Source: Actinomycetota bacterium
GTDB lineage: Bacteria > Actinomycetota > UBA4738
Direction: 5' to 3'
NCBI GenBank assembly: GCA_005888465.1
Contig: VAYJ01000098.1
Coordinates: 1-6,118 of the forward strand
DNA length: 6,118 bases
Part shown: in pieces, positions 5,906 through 6,118 of the stretch
How positions within the stretch are numbered: the stretch's first letter is position 1
Layout of the letters: each line of letters begins with the position of its first letter
Translations under genes and position numbers: made by a program
The notes under the pieces: generated by a model
Told to the model about the DNA's origin: nothing
The model's input: the letters and a program-made list of their open reading frames with translations, nothing else
The model's database searches: none

Positions 5906-6118
5906 GCCGGTCCCGCTCGAAGCGATCCTCGCGGCGCGCGATCGCCTGGCCGGGATCGCCATGCGATCGCCGCTCGTTCGCCTGGCCGACGACGACCAGC
6001 CCGCCGAGATCTGGCTGAAGCTCGAGAACCTCCAGCCGATCGGGTCGTTCAAGCTCCGCGGCGCGGGGAACGCGATGGCCCTGGCTGACCCCGCCGAGCT
6101 GGCGCGCGGCGTCTACAC
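5892..6118 (+). CDS. Serine/threonine dehydratase-like fold-type II PLP enzyme (N-terminal part)
   Basis: Only the first 75 codons are present; the family is about 310-330 residues for the short catabolic type. The start reads MPAREPVPLEAILAARDRLA, followed by RSPLVRLADDD (25-35), IWLKLENLQPIGSFKLRGA (40-58) and GNAM. This is the classic N-terminus of threonine/serine ammonia-lyases, with K54 in GSFKLRG as the PLP lysine. Such enzymes deaminate serine or threonine to a 2-oxo acid through an enamine/imine. Relatives include serine racemase and EutB of hydroxyectoine catabolism, which is encoded beside the cyclodeaminase-like EutC; that pairing makes EutB-like chemistry a live alternative. The ATG at 5892 lies 14 bases inside the upstream gene, with GGGAG (5885-5889) just before it, a rather short two-base spacing. 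The overlap indicates translational coupling to the other pathway genes. Family call is solid; the specific reaction cannot be settled from this fragment. Confidence 0.87.
   Translation, partial: MPAREPVPLEAILAARDRLAGIAMRSPLVRLADDDQPAEIWLKLENLQPIGSFKLRGAGNAMALADPAELARGVY

Noticed and set aside
5938..5970. Two copies of the 8-base palindrome GCGATCGC 25 bases apart (5938 and 5963)
   Set aside because: Both lie within the dehydratase coding sequence at Ala/Arg-Asp-Arg and Met-Arg-Ser codons. I see no wider array, so codon usage in GC-rich DNA explains them.

Overview
This is a GC-rich, gene-dense bacterial stretch. It holds seven protein genes, two of them cut by the window edges. The codon bias, GTG starts, short gene overlaps, a possible leaderless start and the protein families together suggest a high-GC Gram-positive-type lineage, most likely a deep-branching or uncultured Actinomycetota. 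That placement is inference from protein style, since the window holds no rRNA or other marker gene. I see no tRNA, rRNA, CRISPR array, insertion sequence or other sign of recent transfer.

Left third (1-1792), read leftward: a type IV pilus retraction-type ATPase (pilT), followed 47 bases later by the electron transfer flavoprotein beta subunit (etfB), which runs off the left edge. Upstream of pilT is a 202-base divergent region. On the minus strand it carries a sequence resembling a flagellar/motility sigma-28 promoter, then a GC-rich nested inverted repeat, then a strong Shine-Dalgarno sequence next to the pilT start.

Middle (1995-2915), read rightward: an unusual two-part protein, a complete CheY-like phosphoreceiver domain followed by a disordered acidic linker and two C-terminal membrane helices, with no DNA-binding or enzymatic output domain. 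It is divergent from pilT and its start codon lies against the presumed pilT promoter, so a link to pilus control or localisation is an attractive guess.

Right half (2941-6118), read rightward: a tight four-gene set. It comprises a cupin fused to a cysteine-rich zinc ribbon, a group II (aromatic amino acid decarboxylase-like) PLP decarboxylase, an ornithine cyclodeaminase/mu-crystallin family protein, and the N-terminal part of a serine/threonine dehydratase-like fold-type II PLP enzyme. The last three junctions are overlaps of 4, 4 and 14 bases, which points to one translationally coupled transcript. Two PLP enzymes and an imine-handling NAD(P) enzyme beside a metal-binding cupin look like a small amino-acid or amine pathway. 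I cannot match the combination with confidence to a described pathway, and it is the best candidate here for something new.
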